Source: JAKPAM01 sp047601745
GTDB lineage: Bacteria > Pseudomonadota > Gammaproteobacteria > Burkholderiales > Burkholderiaceae_E
Direction: 5' to 3'
DNA length: 64,000 nt
NCBI GenBank assembly: GCA_047601745.1
Contig: JASGIS010000001.1
Span: forward strand, 3,596,001-3,660,000
Shown piece after piece: positions 19,477 through 27,828 of this stretch; the first letter of the stretch is position 1; each line of letters opens with the position of its first letter. Both the position numbers and the translations under genes were made by a program. The notes below the pieces were generated by a model that saw only the letters and a list, made by a program, of their open reading frames with translations, ran no database searches and was not told where the DNA came from.

Positions 19477-20106
19477 GTGCGGCGTCTCCGGTCGGCCGTC
19501 GTCGCGGCGGCGCTAGCGATCGCGTTGTCGGGCTCGCCGCTCGACGCCCGCGCGAAGCTCGTCTTCGACGAACGCGGCCGGATCATCGAGCTGGCCTGCG
19601 ATCCGGCGCGGATCGCCGACGACGAGCGCGTCGTCTGCGGCGCCGACGCGCCGACCTGGGCGAACATCCACGACGCGCAGGGGCGCGTTCGCCGCCAGGT
19701 CCTGCACGCGCAGGGCCGGCCGATCGCCGAGCGCCGCTTCGACGACGCGGGTGTCGAGATCGCGCAGGCGCACTGGAACGCGAAAGGCGAGAAGACCGAG
19801 ACCGAGTGGTATCCGAACCACGTCGTCGCCCGGCAGGAATGGCCGGCGGTCTACGAGGGCGCGCCGGCGCGGATGATCCAGGAATACTGGGACGACGGCC
19901 AGATCCGTTCGCGCGGCACGATCGACGCGCGCGGGCGGCGCCTGGGCCTGTTCCAGACCTTCCATCGCGGTGCCGGCCTGGCGACCGAGTCCTACTACGT
20001 CGACGGCCGGCTCGTGCGCCGGCGCGAGTTCGACGACGGCGGACGGCTGCTGCTCGAAGAGGACTACGCGGACGACGGCTCGCCGCGCACGTCGCTGCGT
20101 CGTTGA
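19477..20106 (+). CDS. secreted YwqK/MORN-like repeat protein, function unknown
   Basis: A 209-residue exported protein. Residues 1-26 are a signal peptide ending in DARA. The mature chain has short repeats of the form YWDDGQIRSRGTIDARGR and YYVDGRLVRRREFDDGGRL, about 20-25 residues apart, like the toxin-antitoxin YwqK/MORN-variant repeats. Such repeats form beta-hairpin sheets; no catalytic residues are evident. Two Cys (in ACDP and VVCG) could form a disulfide. GTG 19477 starts twelve bases after maeB. I do not know its job; YwqK similarity is by pattern only. Confidence 0.7.
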   Translation: MRRLRSAVVAAALAIALSGSPLDARAKLVFDERGRIIELACDPARIADDERVVCGADAPTWANIHDAQGRVRRQVLHAQGRPIAERRFDDAGVEIAQAHWNAKGEKTETEWYPNHVVARQEWPAVYEGAPARMIQEYWDDGQIRSRGTIDARGRRLGLFQTFHRGAGLATESYYVDGRLVRRREFDDGGRLLLEEDYADDGSPRTSLRR

Positions 20107-20160
20107 GCGGCGCGCGCCGGTCGGGAGGCGGGCAGGGCGGCGGGTTGGTGAACCGGCGAG

Positions 20161-20208
20161 TCGGCAAGTCGGCAAGTCGGCAAGTCGGCAAGTCGGCAAG
20201 TCGGCGGG
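20161..20208 (+). repeat. octamer tandem repeat TCGGCAAG
   Basis: Five perfect consecutive copies of TCGGCAAG (20161-20200) are followed by a degenerate sixth, TCGGCGGG, in the 221-base spacer between the YwqK-like gene and the SDR gene. The unit is not a multiple of three and lies outside genes. It is a likely slippage-prone locus; no regulatory role can be read from it. Confidence 0.85.
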
Positions 20209-20327
20209 GCGGCGGGGCGGTGAGTCTGCGGTTCGACAAGTGAGGTCCGCCGATCGAAAGCCGGCGACGTCGGAGGCCACGCCACTAGAATGCCTGGTAC
20301 GACCCCATATCAGACCAGGAGACGCAC

Positions 20328-21167
20328 ATGAACGTACCGACCCGCCGCCAGCCGCCGGCGATCTGGCAACCCTCGGCCGACGGCCCGGCCTTCGAAGACG
20401 TCAAGCTCAGCCGTTCGGTGCGCGACAAGGTCGTGCTGGTGACCGGGGCCGCCAGCGGCATGGGCCGGGCGACGGCGCGCGTGTTCGCCGACGAGGGCGC
20501 GCAGGTCGCCGTCACCGATCTGGCGCTGGCCGACGCGCAGCGCGTCGCCGATGACATCAACGCCCAGGGCGGGCGCGCGCGCGGATTCGCGCTCGACGTC
20601 AGTCAGCCGGCGGCGATCACCGCGGTCGTCCAGCAGGTCGCCGAGGCGTTCGGCGGCCTGGACATCGTCGTCAACAATGCCGGCATCTCGATCGTCCACC
20701 GGATCGACGATCCGAACTACGACGAGCAATGGGCGCGCAGCCTGGCGGTGATGCTGACCGCGCAGCAGCGGGTGATCCGCGCCGCGCTGCCTTATCTGCG
20801 GCAGTCCGATTCGCCGCGCATCGTCAACATCGCGTCGACCGAGGCGCTGGGCGCCACCGCCGGCCACAGCGCGTATTCGGCCGCCAAGGCCGGCGTCACC
20901 GGATTGACGCGCTCGCTGGCCGTCGAACTGGGCCCGGAGGGCATCACCGTCAATTGCATCTGCCCGGGGCCGATCGATACGTCGATGACGAGCAAGGTAC
21001 CGATCGCCGACAAGCAGAAGTACGCGCGCCGCCGCACGGCGCTGATCCGCTACGGCCTGCCGGTCGAGGTCGCGCACATGACGCTGAGCCTGTGCCTGCC
21101 GGCGGCGTCGTTCCTGACCGGCGTGACGATTCCGGTCGACGGCGGCCTGATGGCACGAAACGCCTGA
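20328..21167 (+). CDS. short-chain dehydrogenase/reductase (SDR)
   Basis: A 279-residue classical SDR using NAD(P)H on an alcohol/ketone substrate that cannot be named. It has the cofactor loop VLVTGAASGMGRA, Asp in VAVTDLALA that favours NAD, NNAGIS, the Ser of NIASTEALGAT, the catalytic YSAAK and the C-terminal GVTIPVDGGLMARNA. An N-terminal stretch of about 30 residues precedes the Rossmann fold. ATG 20328 follows CAGGAG. A TAGAAT hexamer at 20286-20291 may be its -10 box. The MFS gene starts twelve bases after its stop, suggesting an uptake-plus-oxidation pair. Confidence 0.9.
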   Translation: MNVPTRRQPPAIWQPSADGPAFEDVKLSRSVRDKVVLVTGAASGMGRATARVFADEGAQVAVTDLALADAQRVADDINAQGGRARGFALDVSQPAAITAVVQQVAEAFGGLDIVVNNAGISIVHRIDDPNYDEQWARSLAVMLTAQQRVIRAALPYLRQSDSPRIVNIASTEALGATAGHSAYSAAKAGVTGLTRSLAVELGPEGITVNCICPGPIDTSMTSKVPIADKQKYARRRTALIRYGLPVEVAHMTLSLCLPAASFLTGVTIPVDGGLMARNA

Positions 21168-21179
21168 GCGGACACGGCC

Positions 21180-22538
21180 GTGGGCGAGCCCGGCCGATCG
21201 ACCGGCCGCGAGCGCGCCGATCGCCACGGCTGGTTCATCCACGGCCTGGGCATCGGCCAGATCTGCTCATGGGGCACGCTGTACTACAGCTTTCCGCTGA
21301 TCGCCGAGGCGATGGGCAACGAGCTGCACTGGTCGAAGGCCAGGCTTTTCTCTGCCGCCACCAGCGGCCTGCTGCTGGCCGGGCTGTTGTCTTATCCGAT
21401 CGGCCAGGCGATCGACCGCGGCGCCGGCCGAGCGGTGCTGACCGGCGCATCGGCGCTGGCCGGCCTGCTGCTGCTGGCCTGGGCGAGCGTCGACGGTTTC
21501 GCCGCTTACCTGCTGGTCGCGACGCTGGTCGGCGGGCTGCAGGCGGCGACGCTGTACGAACCGGCGTTCGCCGTCGTCGTCTGGCGGTTGGGCGCCGCGC
21601 GGGCGCGACGCGGCATCACCGCGCTGACGCTGTGGGGCGGATTCGCGAGCACGGTGTTCGTACCGCTGACGCAGTGGGCCATCGGCGCCTGGGGCTGGCG
21701 CGGCGCGCTGATCGGCCTGGCGACCGTCAATCTGTTCGGGTGCACGGCGCTGTACCACAGCGCGATCCGCGGATCGCCGGCCGGAAATGCCGATGGCGCC
21801 GACGCTGCGGCACCGGCGGACGCTGCGGCACCAGTGGGCGCTGCGGCACCAGTGGGCGCCGTAGCACTAGTGGGCGCTGTAGCACCGGCAGGTGTTGCGG
21901 CGCAGGGCGGCCGGCCGGTGCCGAAGCCGGCTGAAGCGCCCGGTGACTGGCGCGCCGCGATGCGCACGCCGGTGTTCCGGGCACTGGCGCTGGCGCTGGT
22001 CGCGCATGCGGCCACGTTTTCCGCGCTCACGTTCCATCTGTATCCGTTGCTGATCGAGCGCGGGCTCGACGTTGCCGGCGTGGTGCTGGCGATCGGGCTG
22101 ATCGGTCCTTCGCAGGTCCTCGGCCGGTTGGCGGTCGGTGCGTTCGCCGGACGCTGGTCGATTCCGCGGCTCGGGGCGCTCGTCGTGACGGCGTTTCCGC
22201 TGGCGGTCGCCGGTCTGCTGGTGCGGCCGGCGTCCGTGCCGCTGGTGGCCGGCGTGCTGGTGCTGTACGGCGCGGCCAATGGCGTGTTCACGATCGTGCG
22301 CGGCATGGCGGTGCCCGAGATGGTGTCCGTGCATCACTATGGCCGGATCAACGGCGTGCTGAACGGACCCGCGACGCTGGCCCGCGCCCTGGCGCCGCTG
22401 GGCATCGCCGCGCTGTGGGGCCTGCACTCGGACTACCAGTGGCCGATCATCGCGATGCTGGCCGGCGCGCTGCTGATGGCGTCCGGTTTCTGGCTCGCCT
22501 GCCGGCTGATGCCGTCCGGCGTCGCCGATCGCGGATGA
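21180..22538 (+). CDS. MFS transporter with repeat-expanded central loop
   Basis: A 452-residue major facilitator with six helices before and six after a cytoplasmic loop at about 200-245. The first half opens WFIHGLGIGQICSWGTLYYSFPLI in two runs, as in the oxalate/formate-antiporter-like and YnfM-like groups; the substrate is unknown. The central loop contains a six-residue repeat (DAAAPA, DAAAPV, GAAAPV, GAVALV, GAVAPA) encoded by 18-bp units. GTG 21180 is twelve bases after the SDR stop. With the SDR and the Bug protein downstream it may serve uptake of a carboxylic acid; that is inference. Confidence 0.85.
   Translation: MGEPGRSTGRERADRHGWFIHGLGIGQICSWGTLYYSFPLIAEAMGNELHWSKARLFSAATSGLLLAGLLSYPIGQAIDRGAGRAVLTGASALAGLLLLAWASVDGFAAYLLVATLVGGLQAATLYEPAFAVVVWRLGAARARRGITALTLWGGFASTVFVPLTQWAIGAWGWRGALIGLATVNLFGCTALYHSAIRGSPAGNADGADAAAPADAAAPVGAAAPVGAVALVGAVAPAGVAAQGGRPVPKPAEAPGDWRAAMRTPVFRALALALVAHAATFSALTFHLYPLLIERGLDVAGVVLAIGLIGPSQVLGRLAVGAFAGRWSIPRLGALVVTAFPLAVAGLLVRPASVPLVAGVLVLYGAANGVFTIVRGMAVPEMVSVHHYGRINGVLNGPATLARALAPLGIAALWGLHSDYQWPIIAMLAGALLMASGFWLACRLMPSGVADRG
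21801..21902 (+). repeat. 18-bp in-frame tandem repeat in MFS loop
   Basis: Five full units of 18 bp plus a partial sixth, consensus GGCGCTGCGGCACCAGTG, encode the hexapeptide series in the loop between helices 6 and 7 of the transporter. Unit divergence is a few bases. The copy number keeps the frame. Confidence 0.85.
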
Positions 22539-22570
22539 CCTGCCGTCGGCCGTGCGGCAGGTGCGGTGCG

Positions 22571-22638
22571 GCAGGCACGGTTGGGGCAGGCACGGTTGGG
22601 ACAGGCGCGGTAGGACAGGCGCGGTAGGACAGGCGCGG
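22571..22638 (+). repeat. 14-15 bp degenerate tandem repeat
   Basis: Units GGCAGGCACGGTTGG (twice) and GACAGGCGCGGTAG (twice) plus a partial copy lie downstream of the MFS stop and before the Bug gene. They are non-coding as far as I can see and may reduce or stop read-through, but no T-tract follows. Confidence 0.75.
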
Positions 22639-22796
22639 CGCGGTGCGGCAGGGGCGACGTGCTCGGGCGTTCGGCCACGCACGTGGCGTTGATCCCGATG
22701 GGCGGCTCGCGACGGACTCCGTATCATCGCCAGGCCGGGATCGACGGCGGACCAGGGGCCGCACGCCGACCCGATCGACAGATCCGAGGAGACAGC

Positions 22797-23861
22797 ATGG
22801 AGCTTGGAGATTCCCCATCGGCCGCGCGGCAGCGCGGCGCTGCGACGCAGGCCGGCCGCGTCTCGATCGGTGAGCGGTCGATCGCGCGCCGGACCTTCCT
22901 GGCGGCGACGACGGCCGTGCTGCTCGGCGCCGCGCCGCTGGCGTCGATCGCGCAGCAGGCCGCCGCCTTTCCGAACCGCCCGGTCCGGATGCTGATCCCG
23001 TTCGCGGCCGGCAGCGGCACCGACATCGGCGGCCGCCTGATCGCCGAGGAGCTGGGCAAGGTGCTCGGGCAGAACGTGATCGTCGAGAACCGGCCGGGCG
23101 CGTCGGCGCAGATCGCGGCCGAGATGGCGGCCAAGGCGCCGCCCGACGGCCATACGATCTTCCTGACGACGAACACCTCGCATTCGGCGAACCCGTTCCT
23201 GTTCAAGAAGCTGCCGTACGATCCGATCAAGGATTTCGCGCCGATCGCGCGCACGTACTTCCTGCCGTTCGTGCTGGTCGTCGACGGCAAGCTGCCGGTC
23301 CACAACGTGGCCGAGCTGGCCGCGTTCGTGAAGGCGAACCCCGACAAGGCGTCGTACGGCTACGGCAACAGCACCGGCCAGGTGGCCGGCGCGGCGTTCA
23401 GGCAGGCGTTGAAGCTGCCGCTGACCGCGGTGCCGTACAAGAGCACGCCGCCGGCGATCGCCGACATCATCGGCGGTTCGATCAGTTTCATGTTCGTCGA
23501 CCTGCCGGCCGCGCGCGAAAGCCTGCGCGCCGGTCGGCTGCGCGCGATCGCCGTGACGACGGGCAAGCGCTCGGCGCTGATGCCCGAGGTGCCGGCGGTC
23601 GGCGAGACGCCGGGCCTCGAAGGATTCGACCTGACGTCCTGGGGTGGCCTGTTCGCGCCGGCCGGCACGCCGCCCGAGATCATCGCGCGGCTCAGCGAGT
23701 CGGTGCGCGGCGTGCTCGGGCGCAAGGAGGTCGTCGAGCGCTTCGCCGGCATGAGCTACGAACTGGCGCCCAGCTCGCCGTCGGAGCTGGCCGCGTTCGT
23801 CGCCGAGCAGCTCGACAACTGGGGCACGAAGGTCCGCGAGGCCGGCATCCAGCCCGAGTGA
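22797..23861 (+). CDS. Bug/TctC-family periplasmic solute-binding protein
   Basis: A 354-residue second Bug protein. A twin-arginine-like signal, SIARRTFLAATTAVLLG, lies unusually deep (about residues 28-45), preceded by a hydrophilic stretch. The mature protein has FPNRPVRMLIPFAAGSGTDIGGR in two blocks, VENRPGASAQIAAEM, YGYGNSTGQVAGAAF as the ligand loop, and MPEVPAVGETPGLEGFDLTSW. GAGGA lies six bases before ATG 22797. It lies 258 bases after the MFS gene on the same strand; whether they share a transcript is unknown. The ligand is likely an organic acid, by family habit. Confidence 0.9.
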   Translation: MELGDSPSAARQRGAATQAGRVSIGERSIARRTFLAATTAVLLGAAPLASIAQQAAAFPNRPVRMLIPFAAGSGTDIGGRLIAEELGKVLGQNVIVENRPGASAQIAAEMAAKAPPDGHTIFLTTNTSHSANPFLFKKLPYDPIKDFAPIARTYFLPFVLVVDGKLPVHNVAELAAFVKANPDKASYGYGNSTGQVAGAAFRQALKLPLTAVPYKSTPPAIADIIGGSISFMFVDLPAARESLRAGRLRAIAVTTGKRSALMPEVPAVGETPGLEGFDLTSWGGLFAPAGTPPEIIARLSESVRGVLGRKEVVERFAGMSYELAPSSPSELAAFVAEQLDNWGTKVREAGIQPE

Positions 23862-23944
23862 CACGAGGGCTCGCCGCCTCGCGTACGTGCCGGGAACCGT
23901 GACGGGACCGCGCGGACGAGGCGTCCGAGGCCGCGCCGATCGCA

Positions 23945-24039
23945 CCGGTTAGTCCGGTTAGTCCGGCCACCTCGGTCTCCTCGGTAACTCCGGTGACCCC
24001 GGTGACCCCGGTGACCCCGGTGACCCCGGTGACCCCGGT
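23945..24039. repeat. 9-bp tandem array, CCGGTGACC type
   Basis: About ten and a half 9-bp units fill the gap between the convergent Bug and BON genes. The left units are diverged (CCGGTTAGT twice, CCGGCCACC, TCGGTCTCC, TCGGTAACT) and the right five are perfect CCGGTGACC. Each perfect unit contains GGTGACC, a palindrome with one central base. There are no spacers, so it is not a CRISPR array. Confidence 0.85.
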
Positions 24040-24053
24040 CGGTGCGCCGGTGT

Positions 24054-24509
24054 TCAGTTCAGCGGTGCCTGCGCCGGCGGGTCCGGCGGGCCGACGCGCA
24101 GGAAGTTGTTGACGCAGCGGATGCCGTCGACCTGCCGCGCGATGTCGAGGGCCAGCGCGATGTGCTGCGGCGTCGATACGCCGCCGGACAACGTCGCGAC
24201 GCCGCCGTTGACCTTGACCTGGATCTGTTCGCGCAGCAGTTCGCGATTGAACTGCAGCTTGGTCTGCACCTTCATCGTCAGGCCCTCGTCGCGAAAGAAG
24301 CTCGCTTCGCCGGCCTGGCAGGGGGCGTCGGCCGCCGGTTTGGCGGCCGGTTTGGCCGTGCCGGCCTTGCCGCGCGGGGCATCGGCAGCGATGGCGGCCG
24401 GCGCGGCCAGCGCCAGCAGCACCGCGGCGGCCAGCGCGGGCATCGACCGGGCCATGCGCGAGTGGAGGGAGTGCGCCGGAAAAGCGTCGGGCAGCGGATC
24501 CTGGGTCAT
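24054..24509 (-). CDS. secreted BON-domain protein
   Basis: A 151-residue exported protein. A hydrophobic signal starts MARSMPALAAAVLLALAAP and ends near AIAADA. A Lys/Ala/Pro linker follows, then a BON domain (about 75-140) with LTMKVQTKLQFN, VNGGVATLSGGVSTPQH and DGIRCVNNFLRVG. BON domains bind phospholipid or peptidoglycan-associated partners in the periplasm (OsmY, Kon, secretins). ATG 24509 is preferred because GAGG lies nine bases upstream; ATG 24518 and the internal Met at the signal are alternatives. Its 5' region is a GTT/GTC simple repeat. Confidence 0.8.
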   Translation of the reverse strand: MTQDPLPDAFPAHSLHSRMARSMPALAAAVLLALAAPAAIAADAPRGKAGTAKPAAKPAADAPCQAGEASFFRDEGLTMKVQTKLQFNRELLREQIQVKVNGGVATLSGGVSTPQHIALALDIARQVDGIRCVNNFLRVGPPDPPAQAPLN

Positions 24510-24524
24510 CGTCGTCATCCTCGT

Positions 24525-24573
24525 CTTGTCGTTGTCGTTGTCGCTATCGTTGTTGTTGTCGTCACCGTCATCG
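24525..24573. repeat. GTT/GTC trinucleotide-like simple repeat
   Basis: A run of GTTGTC-type units (read GACAAC on the minus strand) occupies the 5' untranslated region of the BON gene and touches the last codons of the FAD oxidoreductase. If translated it would be Asn/Asp-rich, but it lies before the preferred start. Possible slippage site. Confidence 0.7.
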
Positions 24574-26079
24574 TTCAGCCGGATCGGACGGCATCCGTAG
24601 CAGCACGCCCTGCTTGCGCAGCGCCTGCTGCAACTGGGTGACGTCGACCGCCCTCGGCTCGATCTGCCGGCTGGCTGCCAGCGCCGCGGCAACGCCGGCC
24701 GCCTGCCCGGTCAGCCAGCACTGCGGGATCTCGCGCATGAACGAATGCGAGTTCGGGTCGCAGGCCAGATGCCGGCCGGGCGCCAGCAGTCCGTCGAGCG
24801 CGCGCGGCACCAGGCAGCCATAGGGCACCGAGATCGACGGAAACGCCGGCGACAGCGACGGCGAGATGCCGATCTCGTCGGGCAGCGGTTCGCCGCTCGC
24901 CCATCGGTCCCTGATCACCGGCGAGACGCCGAGCAGTCGACGTGTATGCCGGACGCCGAGCTGCGGCGCGCTGTGGATCAGATAGGCGCTCTCGAAGCCG
25001 GGCGCGTGCGCGCGGAAGAACGCCAGATGCGCACCCATCAGATCGCGCGATCGCAGCTCGACGGCGGTCATGTGTTCGACGTCCAGCGCCGACAGGCCTG
25101 ACTGGCGCGGCCCCATGAACAGCGCGACGTCGTCGCGCCACGATACGAACGGCCGCTCGAACAGGCCGACCGTTTCGCGCCCCTTGGCCATGAACGCGGC
25201 GAAACCGTCGGGGTCGCCCTGACGGAACGCGATCCAGCGCGGCATGTCGACGCCGCCGAACAGCCAGGCCGTGTTCATGCAGTGGTGGATGTCGTCTTCG
25301 GCGATGTCGTCCTCGAAACGGGCGCCGGCGCGCGCGAACAGGTCGCCGTCGCCGCTGGCGTCGACGACCACGTGCGCGCGGATCGCGAAACGGCCTTCCT
25401 TGCTCTCGAACACGGCACCGCGTACGGCCGGCCCCTGCATCCACGGCGCGACGGCGGTCGCGTGCAGCAGCAGGTGGGCGCCGCTGTCGCGCAACATCTG
25501 CTGCGAGACGCCCTTCAGCCATTCGGGATTCAGCGTCGGCGAATGGGTGACGACGCCGTGGAACGCCGCCGTGCGCTGCTGCCAGTACGCGGCGCGTGCC
25601 GGATCGCGGCTGCCCCATTCGTCGCGGGGCGGCCCGGCGATCTCGTCGCGCGGCAGCCGATCGAGGACGTCGGCCGCGAAGCCTTCGATGACGCGGCGGC
25701 CGTGCCAGTCGGTCATCCGATCGATCCAGATCACCAGGCCGCCGGTCGCGAGGCCGCCCAGATGGTTGTAGCGTTCGACCAGCGTCACGTCGGCGCCGAG
25801 ACGGGCGGCCGAGACCGCGGCCGCGGTGCCGGCGGGCCCGCCGCCGACCACCAGCACGTCGGTATGCCGCATCACCGGCGTCGAGCGCGCCGGCTCTTCG
25901 AGGAACTCGTGCGCGGCTTGGCGTATGCTGACCGGCTTGCGTCCGCTGAAGACTTCGGTCTGGAACAGCAGGCGACCGTTCGGGTTGTCGCGCGAGGCGC
26001 CTCGCGCGGACGATCCGGGTGGAGAATCGGAGGGCGAGTCGCCGGCGGGCGGCGGGGTCGGGGCGTTGGCGTCCTGCAT
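24568..26079 (-). CDS. FAD-dependent oxidoreductase (FAD_oxidored type)
   Basis: A 503-residue flavoprotein. After about 70 residues of low-complexity Pro/Ser-rich leader comes the dinucleotide fold VLVVGGGPAGTAAAVSAARLG, ERYNHLGGLATGGLV, then VVVDASGDGDLFARAG and a C-terminal FAD region with LAPGRHLACDPNSHSFMREI and GQAAGVAAALA. These fit the FAD_oxidored family, which includes many uncharacterised proteins; the substrate is not known. The start at ATG 26079 has no clear ribosome-binding site. It is divergent from ppk2 with only 48 bases between starts, so the two may share control. Confidence 0.8.
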   Translation of the reverse strand: MQDANAPTPPPAGDSPSDSPPGSSARGASRDNPNGRLLFQTEVFSGRKPVSIRQAAHEFLEEPARSTPVMRHTDVLVVGGGPAGTAAAVSAARLGADVTLVERYNHLGGLATGGLVIWIDRMTDWHGRRVIEGFAADVLDRLPRDEIAGPPRDEWGSRDPARAAYWQQRTAAFHGVVTHSPTLNPEWLKGVSQQMLRDSGAHLLLHATAVAPWMQGPAVRGAVFESKEGRFAIRAHVVVDASGDGDLFARAGARFEDDIAEDDIHHCMNTAWLFGGVDMPRWIAFRQGDPDGFAAFMAKGRETVGLFERPFVSWRDDVALFMGPRQSGLSALDVEHMTAVELRSRDLMGAHLAFFRAHAPGFESAYLIHSAPQLGVRHTRRLLGVSPVIRDRWASGEPLPDEIGISPSLSPAFPSISVPYGCLVPRALDGLLAPGRHLACDPNSHSFMREIPQCWLTGQAAGVAAALAASRQIEPRAVDVTQLQQALRKQGVLLRMPSDPAER

Positions 26080-26127
26080 TGCGATCGGGCACGGAATGGG
26101 CACGACGAGTCTGTACGGAGAAGCGGA

Positions 26128-27000
26128 GTGAGTCAAACGGGACGGAACGCGCAGCGAGCGAAGAACAATGAGCCACAGGCCGAGCCGCCCGAACCGGGCA
26201 GGCCCTATGCGCTGCGGCTCGCCGACCAGCGATCGGTGGCCGAACTGCCCGCCGACGCGCCCGACCGATCCGACGCGGCGAAGGAGCGCGCCCGCGCCGA
26301 ATCCGATGCGTTGCGCGGCCGGCTCGCCGACTGGCAGGAGCGGCTGTATGCCGAGCATCGCCGCCGGCTGCTGGTCGTGCTCCAGGCGATGGATACCGGC
26401 GGCAAGGACGGCACGATCCGCAACGTCTTTCGCAGCGTCAACGCGATGGGCGTCAAGGCCGCGCGTTTCGAGGCGCCGACGCGCGACGACCTGGCGCGCG
26501 ATTACCTGTGGCGCGTGCACGCGCAGGTGCCGGCGACCGGACAGATCGGCATCTTCAACCGCTCGCACTACGAGGACGTGCTGACCGTCCGCGTCAACGG
26601 CCTGGTGCCCGAGCACGTGTGGCGGCGCCGCTATGAGCACATCCGCGGATTCGAGCGGCTGCTGGCCGACGAGGGCACGCGGATCGTCAAGCTGTTCCTG
26701 CACATCGACCAGGACGAGCAGCGCGAGCGCCTGCAGGCGCGCGTCGACGACCCCTGCAAGCGCTGGAAGTTCGACGACAACGACCTGAGCCAGCGCAAGC
26801 ACTGGGACGACTACATGGCGGCGTACACCGACGCGATCCGCGAGACCGACGCGCCGCACGCGCCGTGGTACGTGATCCCGGCCAACCAGAAATGGCATCG
26901 CGACCGCACGGTGCTCGAGCTGCTGGTGCGCACGCTCGAGGACATGGGGCCGCAGTATCCGAAGACCGACGTCGATCCGTCGCACATCGTCATCGACTGA
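26128..27000 (+). CDS. polyphosphate kinase 2 family protein
   Basis: A 290-residue single-domain PPK2, which transfers phosphate between polyphosphate and nucleoside mono- or diphosphates. The Walker A region is VLQAMDTGGKDGTIRNVF, followed by VNAMGVKAARFEAPT, the lid arginines in DYLWRVHAQVPATG, and the Walker B segment IGIFNRSHYEDVL. The sequence around VNAMG and DYLWRVH is like the class III enzymes that phosphorylate AMP and ADP, but class cannot be fixed by eye. GTG 26128 has GGAG seven bases upstream. Divergent from the FAD oxidoreductase; the crotonase follows after 36 bases. Confidence 0.9.
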   Translation: MSQTGRNAQRAKNNEPQAEPPEPGRPYALRLADQRSVAELPADAPDRSDAAKERARAESDALRGRLADWQERLYAEHRRRLLVVLQAMDTGGKDGTIRNVFRSVNAMGVKAARFEAPTRDDLARDYLWRVHAQVPATGQIGIFNRSHYEDVLTVRVNGLVPEHVWRRRYEHIRGFERLLADEGTRIVKLFLHIDQDEQRERLQARVDDPCKRWKFDDNDLSQRKHWDDYMAAYTDAIRETDAPHAPWYVIPANQKWHRDRTVLELLVRTLEDMGPQYPKTDVDPSHIVID

Positions 27001-27036
27001 TCGCTTTCCAAGAATTCATCGAGAGGAGACCCACGA

Positions 27037-27798
27037 ATGACAGAACCCCTGGTGCTGCGCGAGGACATCGGACGCGCCGCGATCCTGACGATCAATCGAC
27101 CGGACAAGCTCAACGCGCTGAACGTGCCGGTGTTCGGCGAACTGAACGCGCACGTCGGGCGGATCCGCGAACAACGCGATGCCGTCGGCGTCGTCGTGCT
27201 GCGCGGCGCCGGCAAGTGCTTCTCGGCCGGGCACGATCTGTCCGACATCGCGACCGGCGAGGCGCTGCCCGAGCCGAACTTCCAGGCCAAGGTCATCGAA
27301 CGGCTGGCCAACCTGCCGCTGCCGGTGATCACCGTCGTGCACGGCCACTGCTATACCGGGGCGCTCGAACTGGCGCTGGCCGGCGACATCATCCTGGCCG
27401 CCGAGTCGGCCAAGTTCGCCGACACGCACGCGCGCTGGTCGTTGACGCCGGTCTGGGGCCTGAGCCAGCGGCTGCCGCGCCGGGTCGGCACGTACAAGGC
27501 GCGCGAGCTGATGTTCACCTGCCGCACGCTTAGCGGACGCCAGGCCGAGGCGATCGGGCTGGCCAACCAGTGCGTGCCCGATGCCGAGCTCGAATCCGAA
27601 CTGACGCGGCTGATCGACGACATCTGCGCGAATTCCTCGTTCAGCCACGCGGCGAACAAGCGGCTGCTGCTCGAAAGCGACGGCCTGCCGATCGGCGACG
27701 GGCTGGCGCGCGAGATCTATCGCGGCGAAGGGCGGGGTCCCGACATGGAGCAGCGGATTGCCGCGTTCACGAACAAGACCGCGCGCAAGCAGGCCTGA
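27037..27798 (+). CDS. enoyl-CoA hydratase/isomerase family protein
   Basis: A 253-residue crotonase-fold protein acting on acyl-CoA thioesters. The oxyanion-hole segment is AGKCFSAGHDLSDI, and the second is HGHCYTGALELALAGDIIL. The Glu of ALEL matches the first catalytic Glu of crotonase. The position of the second catalytic Glu is held by His or its neighbours (FADTHARWSLTPVWG), so ordinary hydratase chemistry is not assured; this subgroup is common and uncharacterised. AGAGGAG precedes ATG 27037. It converges on piuC with a 30-base gap. Confidence 0.87.
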   Translation: MTEPLVLREDIGRAAILTINRPDKLNALNVPVFGELNAHVGRIREQRDAVGVVVLRGAGKCFSAGHDLSDIATGEALPEPNFQAKVIERLANLPLPVITVVHGHCYTGALELALAGDIILAAESAKFADTHARWSLTPVWGLSQRLPRRVGTYKARELMFTCRTLSGRQAEAIGLANQCVPDAELESELTRLIDDICANSSFSHAANKRLLLESDGLPIGDGLAREIYRGEGRGPDMEQRIAAFTNKTARKQA

Positions 27799-27828
27799 GA
27801 AGGCCTGGCCTTCGGCGAACGGATCGGA

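Noticed and set aside
23945..24039. CRISPR-like array
   Set aside because: The 9-bp units are directly adjacent with no spacers, and no cas genes occur.
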